A stretch of 14,116 bases of DNA from DYJK01 sp964464825 (lineage in GTDB: Bacteria; Bacteroidota; Ignavibacteria; Ignavibacteriales; Melioribacteraceae). Position numbers and translations under genes: made by a program. The stretch's first letter is position 1. The number at the start of each line of letters is the position of its first letter. This document shows positions 1 to 7,051 of the stretch, one piece after another. The stretch spans positions 1-14,116 of the forward strand of contig CAYXKL010000068.1 of the NCBI GenBank assembly GCA_964464825.1, given 5' to 3'. The notes under the pieces were generated by a model. That model saw only the letters and a list, made by a program, of their open reading frames with translations. It was not told where the DNA came from and ran no database searches.

Positions 1-49
1 CTGATAACCTTCTTGGTTCTTCGCGATCAAGAGTAACGAATTTTAACAT
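1..49 (-). CDS. ftsZ: Cell division protein FtsZ, N-terminal fragment (cut by window edge)
   Basis: Only the first 16 codons are visible (MLKFVTLDREEPRRLS); the reading frame stays open to the left edge. The ATG at 49 follows a near-perfect Shine-Dalgarno sequence and lies 23 nt after the ftsA stop. FtsZ is the tubulin-like GTPase that forms the cytokinetic ring and recruits FtsA. The GTP-binding core lies beyond the window, so the call rests on position: ftsZ conventionally follows ftsA in dcw clusters, and a short charged lead-in before the first FtsZ strand is usual. The residues shown do not themselves prove the family. A different gene downstream of ftsA is possible but unlikely. Confidence 0.75.
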   Translation of the reverse strand, partial: MLKFVTLDREEPRRLS

Positions 50-53
50 GACT

Positions 54-60
54 CCTCCTT
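54..60 (-). promoter_or_regulatory. Strong Shine-Dalgarno sequence of ftsZ
   Basis: Read on the minus strand this is AAGGAGG, followed by AGTC and the ATG at 49. It is the only near-perfect anti-16S match before any start in the window. The spacing is short, about 4 nt from the core. It sets the start of the ftsZ fragment and suggests ftsZ is translated by fresh initiation, while most upstream genes look coupled. Confidence 0.8.
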
Positions 61-72
61 GTTGTGGTATAT

Positions 73-1314
73 TTATAAATTATCAAAAAAATCTTGTACT
101 TTTTTAAACACTTTATTGATATTGATTTTTTTATCTGTTATTTGCTTTGCTGTTGTTAAATTTTCTGATGATGTTCTTCCGGGTATACCTCTGATTAGTC
201 CGGCAACTGTTGCAAATTCCGGACTTTCAACTTCGTTGGACAAACCGGAACCTAATTCAAGAGGAACACCCATACGAGCCGGTATGCCAAAAACTTCTTC
301 AGCTAATTCTGTGCACCCTTTTAGTAAAGATCCACCACCGGTTAATACAACACCGGCTTTAATTTTATTTTTGAAACCGGCATTTCTAAGCTCGTTATCT
401 ATTAATGTGAATAATTCTTTCATTCTAATACTTATTATTTGTGTTAATAGAGTTACCGGAATTTTAATATTTCCCCGTGCACCAACTCCTTTTATAAAAA
501 TATCTTCATCGCGAATTATTGCATTCTCGGAAGCATATCCATGATCTTTTTTTAATTTTTCAGCATCTGTTGTAACTACTCCTAAGGTTTCTCTGATATC
601 ATTTGTAACCTGATTACCGGCAACTCCAAAAACTTTTGTATGCTTAATAGCTTTCTTATGAAATATTGCAATGTCAGTAGTTCCGCCGCCTATATCAATT
701 AACAAAGCACCCAAATCTTTTTCGTTGTCTTCCAATACTGATAAACTAGATGCTATCGGCTGGAGTATATAATCTTTAACTGTATAGCCGGCGCGTTCTA
801 CTGATTTTTTAATATTTTGTATTGCCGGTACTGATGCAAGCACTACATGATTAACAGCTTCAAGACGTGAACCGCACATTCCAATCGGGTCATCAATTCC
901 ACCTTGATAATCAACAAAATATTCTTCGGGAATTATGTGAAGTATTTGCCTGTCCGATGGAATTCTGATTGTTTGCACATCTGATTTTAATCTTTCGAGA
1001 TCACTTTCAGTAATTTCATGATCGGGATTATTTATTGTAACATAATTTCGATGACGTAAACTTGTTATGTGCTCTCCGGCAACACCAACATTAATTTCTT
1101 TTACCTGAAACCCGGCCCGATTAATTGCAATATTCATTGCCTCGTTAATTGCCTCGGCAGTTTTAGAAATATTTGCAACCAATCCTCTGTTCAATCCTTC
1201 TGAAGGGGCAACTCCAAATCCAAGTATGTTCGTACTATTTTCTGATCGTTCAGCAATAACTGCACAAACTTTTGTTGTCCCAAGATCAAGACCAGCTATA
1301 ACATTCTTCTTCAT
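73..1314 (-). CDS. ftsA: Cell division protein FtsA (actin-like membrane tether for FtsZ)
   Basis: FtsA is an actin/Hsp70-fold ATPase that anchors FtsZ filaments to the inner membrane and helps activate septal synthesis. The 413-residue length fits the family. The phosphate-1 loop GLDLGTTK is at residues 8-15, the phosphate-2 loop LIDIGGGTTDIA at about 205-216, and the adenosine loop GVVLTGGGS at 321-329. The region between phosphate-1 and phosphate-2 holds the FtsA-specific 1C (SHS2) subdomain. The last 16 residues (KVFKKVQDFFDNL and its lead-in) form a plausible amphipathic membrane-targeting helix, so the protein looks complete. The ATG overlaps the ftsQ stop as ATGA. A G-rich stretch (GAGGGGG) lies about 11-13 nt upstream and may act as a loosely spaced ribosome binding site. 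Confidence 0.97.
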   Translation of the reverse strand: MKKNVIAGLDLGTTKVCAVIAERSENSTNILGFGVAPSEGLNRGLVANISKTAEAINEAMNIAINRAGFQVKEINVGVAGEHITSLRHRNYVTINNPDHEITESDLERLKSDVQTIRIPSDRQILHIIPEEYFVDYQGGIDDPIGMCGSRLEAVNHVVLASVPAIQNIKKSVERAGYTVKDYILQPIASSLSVLEDNEKDLGALLIDIGGGTTDIAIFHKKAIKHTKVFGVAGNQVTNDIRETLGVVTTDAEKLKKDHGYASENAIIRDEDIFIKGVGARGNIKIPVTLLTQIISIRMKELFTLIDNELRNAGFKNKIKAGVVLTGGGSLLKGCTELAEEVFGIPARMGVPLELGSGLSNEVESPEFATVAGLIRGIPGRTSSENLTTAKQITDKKININKVFKKVQDFFDNL

Positions 1315-2084
1315 GATTGCTTTTCCCCCTCTTCAGTAGTTTCTTGAATTATTCCTAAATAGACATGACCATTGTATCTGAGGTCAACATATTCCATTAT
1401 ATTATTTATTTCCTTCCCTTTTAGATATGACCAAAGATTGCTGAAATAGACAATCTTTTTGATTTCATTTTCTCTTCCAATGATAATTGGATAATCTAAA
1501 AATGAAAAATCAAGTAGAACATCCCCGCCATTCCGCATATCTACAATTGATAACCCTTCATACAACTCAGGATTTAAAAGTTTTATTCCCTCAATAATTT
1601 TGGATGCAATAATCACATCATCATTTCTTTTTAGAAATGAAAGTATTTTGAATTCTTGCTGTTCCGGATTTGATATGATCGGGTAATCAATTTTTTTAGT
1701 CCCTTCAAGCAATGGAAGAACTTGTAAATTATCAGTCACCAAATATTGATTTTCATTTATCATCAAGATTGAGATAATTTTTTTTTCATAAACATTTATA
1801 GATACTTTATTATTTCCGTCATATCTTACTTCAGCTTTATTTACATATGGGTGTTTTTCAATTCTGTCTTTAATCACTTGAAGATTAATTATTGAATAAT
1901 GAGTTCTGTCGTTCAGATTAGCAAATTGTAAATATTCCTCTTTTGATAAATGAGAATTTCCTTCGAGTGATAAAATTTCAATTTTATATTGATCAGTTTT
2001 ATTCAAGCCGACTGATAAATAAACAAGCAGACAGATAATAAAAATCATTACTAATAAACTTGTTATTTTTTGTTTACCGATCAT
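1311..2084 (-). CDS. ftsQ: Cell division protein FtsQ/DivIB
   Basis: This is a bitopic divisome protein that, with FtsL and a DivIC/FtsB partner, links the FtsZ/FtsA ring to the FtsW-FtsI synthase. From the ATG at 2084 it has 257 residues: a short basic cytoplasmic tail, one membrane segment at about residues 8-27, then a periplasmic POTRA-type domain at about 35-100 (containing LEGNSHLSKEEY and the HPYVNKAEVR stretch typical of FtsQ), and a beta-rich C-terminal domain. Sequence conservation is low, as usual for FtsQ, so order and topology carry much of the call. An in-frame TTG at 2093 would add three residues and lie 2 nt from the murC stop. Neither start has a clear Shine-Dalgarno sequence; I prefer the ATG. 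The TGA stop overlaps the ftsA ATG. Confidence 0.9.
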   Translation of the reverse strand: MIGKQKITSLLVMIFIICLLVYLSVGLNKTDQYKIEILSLEGNSHLSKEEYLQFANLNDRTHYSIINLQVIKDRIEKHPYVNKAEVRYDGNNKVSINVYEKKIISILMINENQYLVTDNLQVLPLLEGTKKIDYPIISNPEQQEFKILSFLKRNDDVIIASKIIEGIKLLNPELYEGLSIVDMRNGGDVLLDFSFLDYPIIIGRENEIKKIVYFSNLWSYLKGKEINNIMEYVDLRYNGHVYLGIIQETTEEGEKQS

Positions 2085-2095
2085 TGTTATCAATT

Positions 2096-3478
2096 TTACT
2101 TTTTATGATCAGATTTTAAAAACTCAACAAACTTTTCGCCGAATTTCCATATATCACCAGCGCCAAGCGTGATAATTATATCACCTTTTTTATAGATCTT
2201 CTTAAGAAGATCCGGCACCTTTGTTTTATCCGGTTCATAAAAAACATTTTTATGACCAAATTTTTTTGCAGCTTTTGAAATCAACTCGCCTGAGATTCCT
2301 TCAATCGGCTTTTCTCTTGCCGGATAAACATCCGTACAAATAAAAATGTCCGAGTTCAGAAATGATCTTCCAAATTCTTCATAAAAATCTTTAGTTCTTG
2401 AATACAAGTGTGGTTGAAAAACTGCAACTAATCTTCTATTCCATCCTCTTCTTATTCCGTCCAATGTTACATTAATTTCTGTTGGATGATGACCGTAATC
2501 ATCTATTACCATTATTTCACTATCATGTTTTATTTCAAATCTTCTGTAAACGCCATTAAATGATTCAAGAGCTTTTTTTACAATCTTAAAATCCACCCCC
2601 ATTTCTTTTGCTATGGTTAATGCAACTAGTGAATTTTTTACATTGTGTAAACCGGGAATGTTAAGTTTCATTCTACCGAGTTCTACACCTTGATAAATCA
2701 CAGTAAACTCTGTTTTGTTTTTATCATGAGTAATATTTATTGCACGTATATCTGCTTGCGGAGAAAGTCCGTAAGTAAAAATCTTTTTATTTATTAATGG
2801 AATAATATCTTGCAGAGCGGGTTCATCCATACAAAGAACAACAAATCCGAAGAAAGGCACTTTATTAGCAAATTCAATAAATGCAGATTTTATATCATCA
2901 AGATCTTTATAAGTATCAAGATGTTCTTTTTCCAAAGTAGTAAGAGCAGCAATAACAGGTGCAAGTTTTAAAAATGTTCTATCAAATTCATCAGCTTCAA
3001 CAACAATGTAATCACCTTTGCCTAACCTTGCATTCGTTCCGCCAAGTCCGCTCAATTTACCGCCAACTATTATTGTCGGATCAATACCGGCTTCAGTTAA
3101 AACCAAACCAACCATAGAAGTTGTTGTTGTTTTACCGTGAGTACCGGCAATACCTATTCCATATTTCATTCTCATACATTCAGCAAGCATTTCTGATCTT
3201 TTAATAACAGGGATCTTTCTCTCAATAGCCGCTTTAACTTCAGGATTATCGAGTGTAACTGCTGATGAATAAACAACAACATCTGCTTCTGTTAAATTTT
3301 CTGCCGAATGCCCTTCGTAAATTTTAACGCCTAAACTTTCCAGACGATCTGTTACTTCTGTTTTTGTGAGATCGGAGCCGGTAATTTTAAAACCCTGGCT
3401 AAGAAGAATTTCTGCAATTCCGCTCATTCCAATTCCGCCAATACCAATAAAGTGAACATTTTTTACAGTCATCATCAT
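2096..3478 (-). CDS. murC: UDP-N-acetylmuramate--L-alanine ligase MurC
   Basis: MurC is the first Mur ligase. It adds L-alanine to UDP-MurNAc in the cytoplasm with ATP hydrolysis. From the ATG at 3478 it has 460 residues, a normal length. The N-terminal UDP-binding loop GIGGIGMSG is at about residues 12-20. The ATP P-loop GTHGKTTT is at about 112-119, with its MurC-typical histidine. The EADEFDRT and HLDTY motifs lie in the central ligase domain. YRRFEI and GHHPTE (about 329-334) lead the C-terminal Rossmann domain, and LGAGDIW lies near the end. Start choice is uncertain: three ATG codons run in a row (3478, 3475, 3472), with a weak GAGA about 6 nt before the first, and an in-frame TTG at 3490 overlaps the murG stop as TTGA. 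The gene runs directly into ftsQ, with no murB or ddl between. Confidence 0.97.
   Translation of the reverse strand: MMMTVKNVHFIGIGGIGMSGIAEILLSQGFKITGSDLTKTEVTDRLESLGVKIYEGHSAENLTEADVVVYSSAVTLDNPEVKAAIERKIPVIKRSEMLAECMRMKYGIGIAGTHGKTTTTSMVGLVLTEAGIDPTIIVGGKLSGLGGTNARLGKGDYIVVEADEFDRTFLKLAPVIAALTTLEKEHLDTYKDLDDIKSAFIEFANKVPFFGFVVLCMDEPALQDIIPLINKKIFTYGLSPQADIRAINITHDKNKTEFTVIYQGVELGRMKLNIPGLHNVKNSLVALTIAKEMGVDFKIVKKALESFNGVYRRFEIKHDSEIMVIDDYGHHPTEINVTLDGIRRGWNRRLVAVFQPHLYSRTKDFYEEFGRSFLNSDIFICTDVYPAREKPIEGISGELISKAAKKFGHKNVFYEPDKTKVPDLLKKIYKKGDIIITLGAGDIWKFGEKFVEFLKSDHKK
2195..2212. repeat. Perfect 18-bp palindrome inside murC
   Basis: GATCTTCTTAAGAAGATC reads identically on both strands and stops at both ends (A/C mismatch). 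It encodes the D-L-L-K-K-I stretch of MurC, where the Leu-Leu-Lys-Lys codons CTT CTT AAG AAG are self-complementary. A role as a protein-binding site is possible but unsupported; coding constraint plus chance may explain it. Confidence 0.6.
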
Positions 3479-3486
3479 AATGATTC

Positions 3487-4590
3487 TCAATTAATTATAG
3501 CCGCATACTTAATTGCATTTTCAGCAATAATTCTGGCGGCGTCTGGTTTAGCAAATTTTGAAATATTTTTTTTAAGAACTTTTAATCTATCTTCGTTATT
3601 AATTAAATAATTCACTTTATTAAACAATTCTGATTTTATATATATATCTTCAATTAATTCAGCAGCATCATTATCAAATAATGATTTTGCATTTATATAT
3701 TGATGATTAGCTGCTACATTAATAGATGGAACAAATATGACTGCTAATCCTAAATAAGCAGCTTCTGTAATTGTAGTAGCACCTGAGCGTGCAACTAAAA
3801 TATCGCAAGCTGAATATGCAGCAGACATATCATTTATAAACGGCATCACTTTCACTGATTCATTTCCATATTGTTTATACTGATCAAAATAATTTTGACC
3901 GGTTTGCCAAATTATTTGAACACCGATTGATAATAATTTATCAATCGAGTTTACGACGGCATCATTTATAGATTTTGCACCAAGACTTCCACCCATTACA
4001 AGTAATACTTTTTTATTTGCATCCAATTCAAAATTTTTAATAGCAATTTCTCTATCTATTAATTTCAAAGAAATTCTCACTGGATTTCCGGTAAGTAAAA
4101 GTTTGTTTTTTACTCTGAAATATTTTTTTGATTCTTCGAATGTAATATGAATCTCATCTGCTTTTTTTTCTAAAAGTCTGTTTGTAATTCCCGGGTAACT
4201 ATTTTGTTCGAGTAAAATTATCTTTGATCCTAAAACAGAAGCAGCCCATACAACCGGACCCGATACATAAGCACCGCATCCTAAAACTACTCTTGGTTTA
4301 AATCTTAACTGTATTATTAAACTTTGAATTGCGGCAACAACAACTTTAATAGGAAATAACAAATTATTAAGTGTAAGTTTTCTTGAAAATCCGCTTATCC
4401 AAATTGATTTAAATTCAAATCCATATTCGGGTACTACTTTTGCTTCAATTTTATTTTTTGTCCCAATAAATAAAATTTCTGATTCACTAATTAATTCGCG
4501 GATCATTTGAGCAACTGCAAGAGCCGGATACAAATGACCGCCGGTTCCCCCTCCGGCTAATATGAAACGATATGGAGTTCTTATTTTCAT
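3487..4590 (-). CDS. murG: UDP-GlcNAc:undecaprenyl-PP-MurNAc-pentapeptide GlcNAc transferase MurG
   Basis: MurG is a GT-B (family 28) glycosyltransferase on the cytoplasmic face of the inner membrane. It adds GlcNAc to lipid I, making lipid II. The protein has 367 residues. The N-terminal glycine loop AGGGTGGH, which contacts the lipid I diphosphate, is at 12-19. LLEQNSYPG is at about 126-134. The second glycine loop GGSLGAKS, at the start of the UDP-GlcNAc domain, is at 200-207. ARSGATTITE, the nucleotide-sugar binding segment, is at about 267-276. The ATG at 4590 overlaps the ftsW TGA as ATGA. The gene ends in TGA, which overlaps a possible TTG start of murC. A perfect 10-bp hairpin lies within its coding sequence. 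Confidence 0.97.
   Translation of the reverse strand: MKIRTPYRFILAGGGTGGHLYPALAVAQMIRELISESEILFIGTKNKIEAKVVPEYGFEFKSIWISGFSRKLTLNNLLFPIKVVVAAIQSLIIQLRFKPRVVLGCGAYVSGPVVWAASVLGSKIILLEQNSYPGITNRLLEKKADEIHITFEESKKYFRVKNKLLLTGNPVRISLKLIDREIAIKNFELDANKKVLLVMGGSLGAKSINDAVVNSIDKLLSIGVQIIWQTGQNYFDQYKQYGNESVKVMPFINDMSAAYSACDILVARSGATTITEAAYLGLAVIFVPSINVAANHQYINAKSLFDNDAAELIEDIYIKSELFNKVNYLINNEDRLKVLKKNISKFAKPDAARIIAENAIKYAAIIN
3924..3947. repeat. Perfect 10-bp inverted repeat with 4-nt loop inside murG
   Basis: The arms CGATTGATAA and TTATCAATCG are exact reverse complements separated by TAAT, so the murG mRNA can fold into a 10-bp stem with an AUUA loop. The segment encodes S-I-D-K-L-L-S-I-G. No U-run follows in the direction of transcription, so it does not look like an intrinsic terminator. 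Its function is unknown and it may be fortuitous. Confidence 0.6.
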
Positions 4591-5702
4591 CCTACTTGCG
4601 CCACTCTTAATTCTTCAGTCTGTAAAGTTTCTCTCGCAACATTTACAATAATTCCAATAGACACTCCAAATAGTATAATTGACGTTCCTCCAAAACTGAT
4701 AAATGGCAGTGTTATACCCGTTGTTGGTAATAAACCGGTTACCACTCCGGCATTTATTAAAGCACTTAATAAAATGTTGAAACCTAATCCAAACACTAAG
4801 AGCTGCCCGAATTTATCTTGCGATTTTTTTGCTATAACAAGACATATAACAAATAAAATGAGATATAAAAAGAGAACTGAAACCGATCCAACAAAACCCA
4901 TTTCTTCACCAAGAATCGAAAAAATAAAATCACCGTAAGATTCCGGTAGAAAAAGATCACTCTGACGGCTATGACCAATTCCCAAACCAGTCCATCCGCC
5001 GCTTCCTAATGCAATTTTTGCTTGTCTAACTTGAATATTTATATCACCGCCGTTAATTAAACTTTGTATGTATGTTACCACTCTTTCACGTGCATGAGGG
5101 AAAATCATTATAAACAATGAAGCAATTCCACCGGCAGTTGCGAAAGTAAACATTATGTGTTTTATTCTAGCACCGCCAACGAATAGTATTGCAATACCAG
5201 TAATACCTATTATTATACTCGTACTTACATTCGGTTGAAGAATTACTAATCCGCTTATTACACTAATCCAAAAAAGCATGTAAATAAAACCATTCTTAAA
5301 ATCTTTAAGCAGTTCACCTTTCTTTTCAATTAGCATTGCTAGATGCATAATCAAAATAATTTTTGCTGCTTCAGAGGGTTGAAATTGAAAAACACCAAAA
5401 ATGTCAATCCATCTTGAAGCACCTTTAACTTTTGGTGCAAATATTAGTGTAAGTATTAATACACCGATTATACCAAACAATAATTTTTTACTATGTCTTC
5501 TGTAAAAATCATATGGTAAATGTGCAAACCCAACAAGTGCAATGAATGCAACCAATACTTTCCAGAAATGTGATTTAAATAAATGATACAGATTATTAAA
5601 CTTGTTCAGACTGTATGTACCGCTGGCTGTAAATACAATTATTGACCCCAAGAGCATGAGAGCCACAACCAGTACAATTAATATTTTTACATATCCTTTC
5701 AT
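4587..5702 (-). CDS. ftsW: Septal SEDS peptidoglycan glycosyltransferase FtsW
   Basis: FtsW is a polytopic SEDS-family enzyme that polymerises lipid II at the septum together with FtsI. The 371-residue protein is strongly hydrophobic and has the shape of the usual ten-helix SEDS fold, with a short lysine-containing N-terminus. Conserved features are SRWIDIFGVFQFQPSEAAK (about 96-114), the periplasmic LPESYGDFIFSILGEE segment with the likely catalytic aspartate D258 (the RodA/FtsW essential Asp), and LPTTGITLPFISFGGTS (about 325-341). RodA is the main alternative, but the location between murD and murG in the dcw cluster and the GGTS ending favour FtsW. Its ATG shares one base with the murD stop (TAATG), and its stop overlaps murG as ATGA. 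Confidence 0.96.
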   Translation of the reverse strand: MKGYVKILIVLVVALMLLGSIIVFTASGTYSLNKFNNLYHLFKSHFWKVLVAFIALVGFAHLPYDFYRRHSKKLLFGIIGVLILTLIFAPKVKGASRWIDIFGVFQFQPSEAAKIILIMHLAMLIEKKGELLKDFKNGFIYMLFWISVISGLVILQPNVSTSIIIGITGIAILFVGGARIKHIMFTFATAGGIASLFIMIFPHARERVVTYIQSLINGGDINIQVRQAKIALGSGGWTGLGIGHSRQSDLFLPESYGDFIFSILGEEMGFVGSVSVLFLYLILFVICLVIAKKSQDKFGQLLVFGLGFNILLSALINAGVVTGLLPTTGITLPFISFGGTSIILFGVSIGIIVNVARETLQTEELRVAQVG

Positions 5703-7051
5703 TACGATAAATTATTCACCGCTTTTTTGAAAACTTTACCTCTATGTTCGTAGTTATCGAACATATCAAAACTTGCGCACGCCGGTGATAACAATACTAC
5801 CGTTCCCGGTTCTGCTTCTTTTCTGGCAGCAATGATGCAATCTTCTAATGAATCTTTTTTTTCTGTAACAACTATTTTGTTGAAGTAATCATATACCTTT
5901 TGTGCGGATGACCCGATTGCATAAATCTTTTTAACATTTTTGGTTACCAGCTCTTTTATCTGATCGTAATTATTTCCTTTATCTTTACCGCCAAGTATCA
6001 AAAAAAGAGGTTTATTGAAAGTTCTTAAAGCTACAACAACAGAATCAACATTAGTTGCTTTTGAATCATTGAAATATTCAACACCGTTAATTTCACGAAC
6101 AAATTCTATTCTATGTTCAACGCCCTTAAAAGTCTTAAAAGCATTTTTGATTTTCTGATTTGGTAGATTTAATGTTTTTACAACGGCTAAAACAGCTAAT
6201 GCATTTGCAACATTGTGTTCACCTTTAATGTATAAATCATCCACAGAACAAATTTCATTAGTTGAACCGAACCAAGAAAAATGTAATTTATTGTTTTTAC
6301 GAAATGCTCCTACTTGAAGTTCATTATTAAGTGAAAAACCTATTTTTTGTACCCTTTTGTTCTGCATAGACGAGTAAGTAAGTTTATCATCTGCATTGTA
6401 AACGAAAAAATCATTTTCATCCTGATTATTCATTATTTTGATTTTCGATTCAATGTATTCATCAAAACTGTTATTATACCTATCGAGATGATCAGGTGTA
6501 ATATTTAGAATTAGAGAAAAGAATGGTTTAAAATTTTTAATAAAATCCAATTGGAAACTTGAAGTTTCAAGAGCAACAAATTCATTTTCTTTTACATGAA
6601 GAGTAATTTCGGAAAAAGCTTTTCCAATATTACCGGCTTCATAACACTTAATTCCGCATTCATTCAAAGTGTGATTAATCAAAGCGGTGGTTGTTGTTTT
6701 TCCATTTGTTCCAGTTATAGAAATAATTTTGCCTTTACAAAACCAGGATGCAAATTCAACTTCGCTATAAACACTTATTTTCTTTTTAAATGCTTTTTTC
6801 AAAACTTCCGAATCAGAAGGAACACCCGGGCTAGTTACAATAAAATTACAGTCATAAATCCGTTCAGAATGTTTACCATATTCATATTCAATTCCTAATG
6901 AATCAAAAATTGCAATAGCATCTTTCAAACTTTCTTTGGTACCAATGTCGCTTACAAAAGGGAAACCGCCCAATTCCTTTACAAGTTTTGCAGTGCCTAT
7001 TCCGCTTCTAACAGCTCCAATGATTGATATTTTTTTATCTCTAATATCCAT
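5702..7051 (-). CDS. murD: UDP-N-acetylmuramoyl-L-alanine--D-glutamate ligase MurD
   Basis: MurD is the second Mur ligase. It adds D-glutamate to UDP-MurNAc-L-Ala in the cytoplasm. Its 449 residues match the family length. The N-terminal uridine-binding loop reads IIGAVRSG (about 10-17), a variant of the more usual GLGxSG. The ATP P-loop GTNGKTTT is at 114-121. NITPDHLDRY, with the metal-binding and carbamylated-lysine region following, is at 183-192. EHRIE is at about 312-316 and NDSKATN at 328-334. SPACASFDMF is at about 422-431 and is characteristic of MurD. The ATG shares its A with the mraY TAA (TAATG), and its own TAA is coupled to ftsW in the same way. I see no clear Shine-Dalgarno sequence, consistent with reinitiation. 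Confidence 0.97.
   Translation of the reverse strand: MDIRDKKISIIGAVRSGIGTAKLVKELGGFPFVSDIGTKESLKDAIAIFDSLGIEYEYGKHSERIYDCNFIVTSPGVPSDSEVLKKAFKKKISVYSEVEFASWFCKGKIISITGTNGKTTTTALINHTLNECGIKCYEAGNIGKAFSEITLHVKENEFVALETSSFQLDFIKNFKPFFSLILNITPDHLDRYNNSFDEYIESKIKIMNNQDENDFFVYNADDKLTYSSMQNKRVQKIGFSLNNELQVGAFRKNNKLHFSWFGSTNEICSVDDLYIKGEHNVANALAVLAVVKTLNLPNQKIKNAFKTFKGVEHRIEFVREINGVEYFNDSKATNVDSVVVALRTFNKPLFLILGGKDKGNNYDQIKELVTKNVKKIYAIGSSAQKVYDYFNKIVVTEKKDSLEDCIIAARKEAEPGTVVLLSPACASFDMFDNYEHRGKVFKKAVNNLS

Noticed and set aside
59..544. Plus-strand open frame of 161 codons opposite ftsA
   Set aside because: It lies wholly opposite the conserved ftsA gene, has no family resemblance, and reflects the antisense frame of a real gene.
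3034..3060. G/C-richer patches with CCGG that suggested horizontal transfer
   Set aside because: The CCGG sites are spread over all genes and fall at NCC-GGN codon junctions, so they reflect codon context rather than inserted DNA.
4162..4169. T8 and similar T-runs on the plus strand as intrinsic terminators
   Set aside because: They are Lys-codon runs of minus-strand genes, lack a preceding GC-rich stem on the transcribed strand, and lie within coding sequence.
6596..6898. Plus-strand open frame of 100 codons opposite murD
   Set aside because: Antisense shadow over the MurD P-loop region; no recognisable domain or ribosome binding site.
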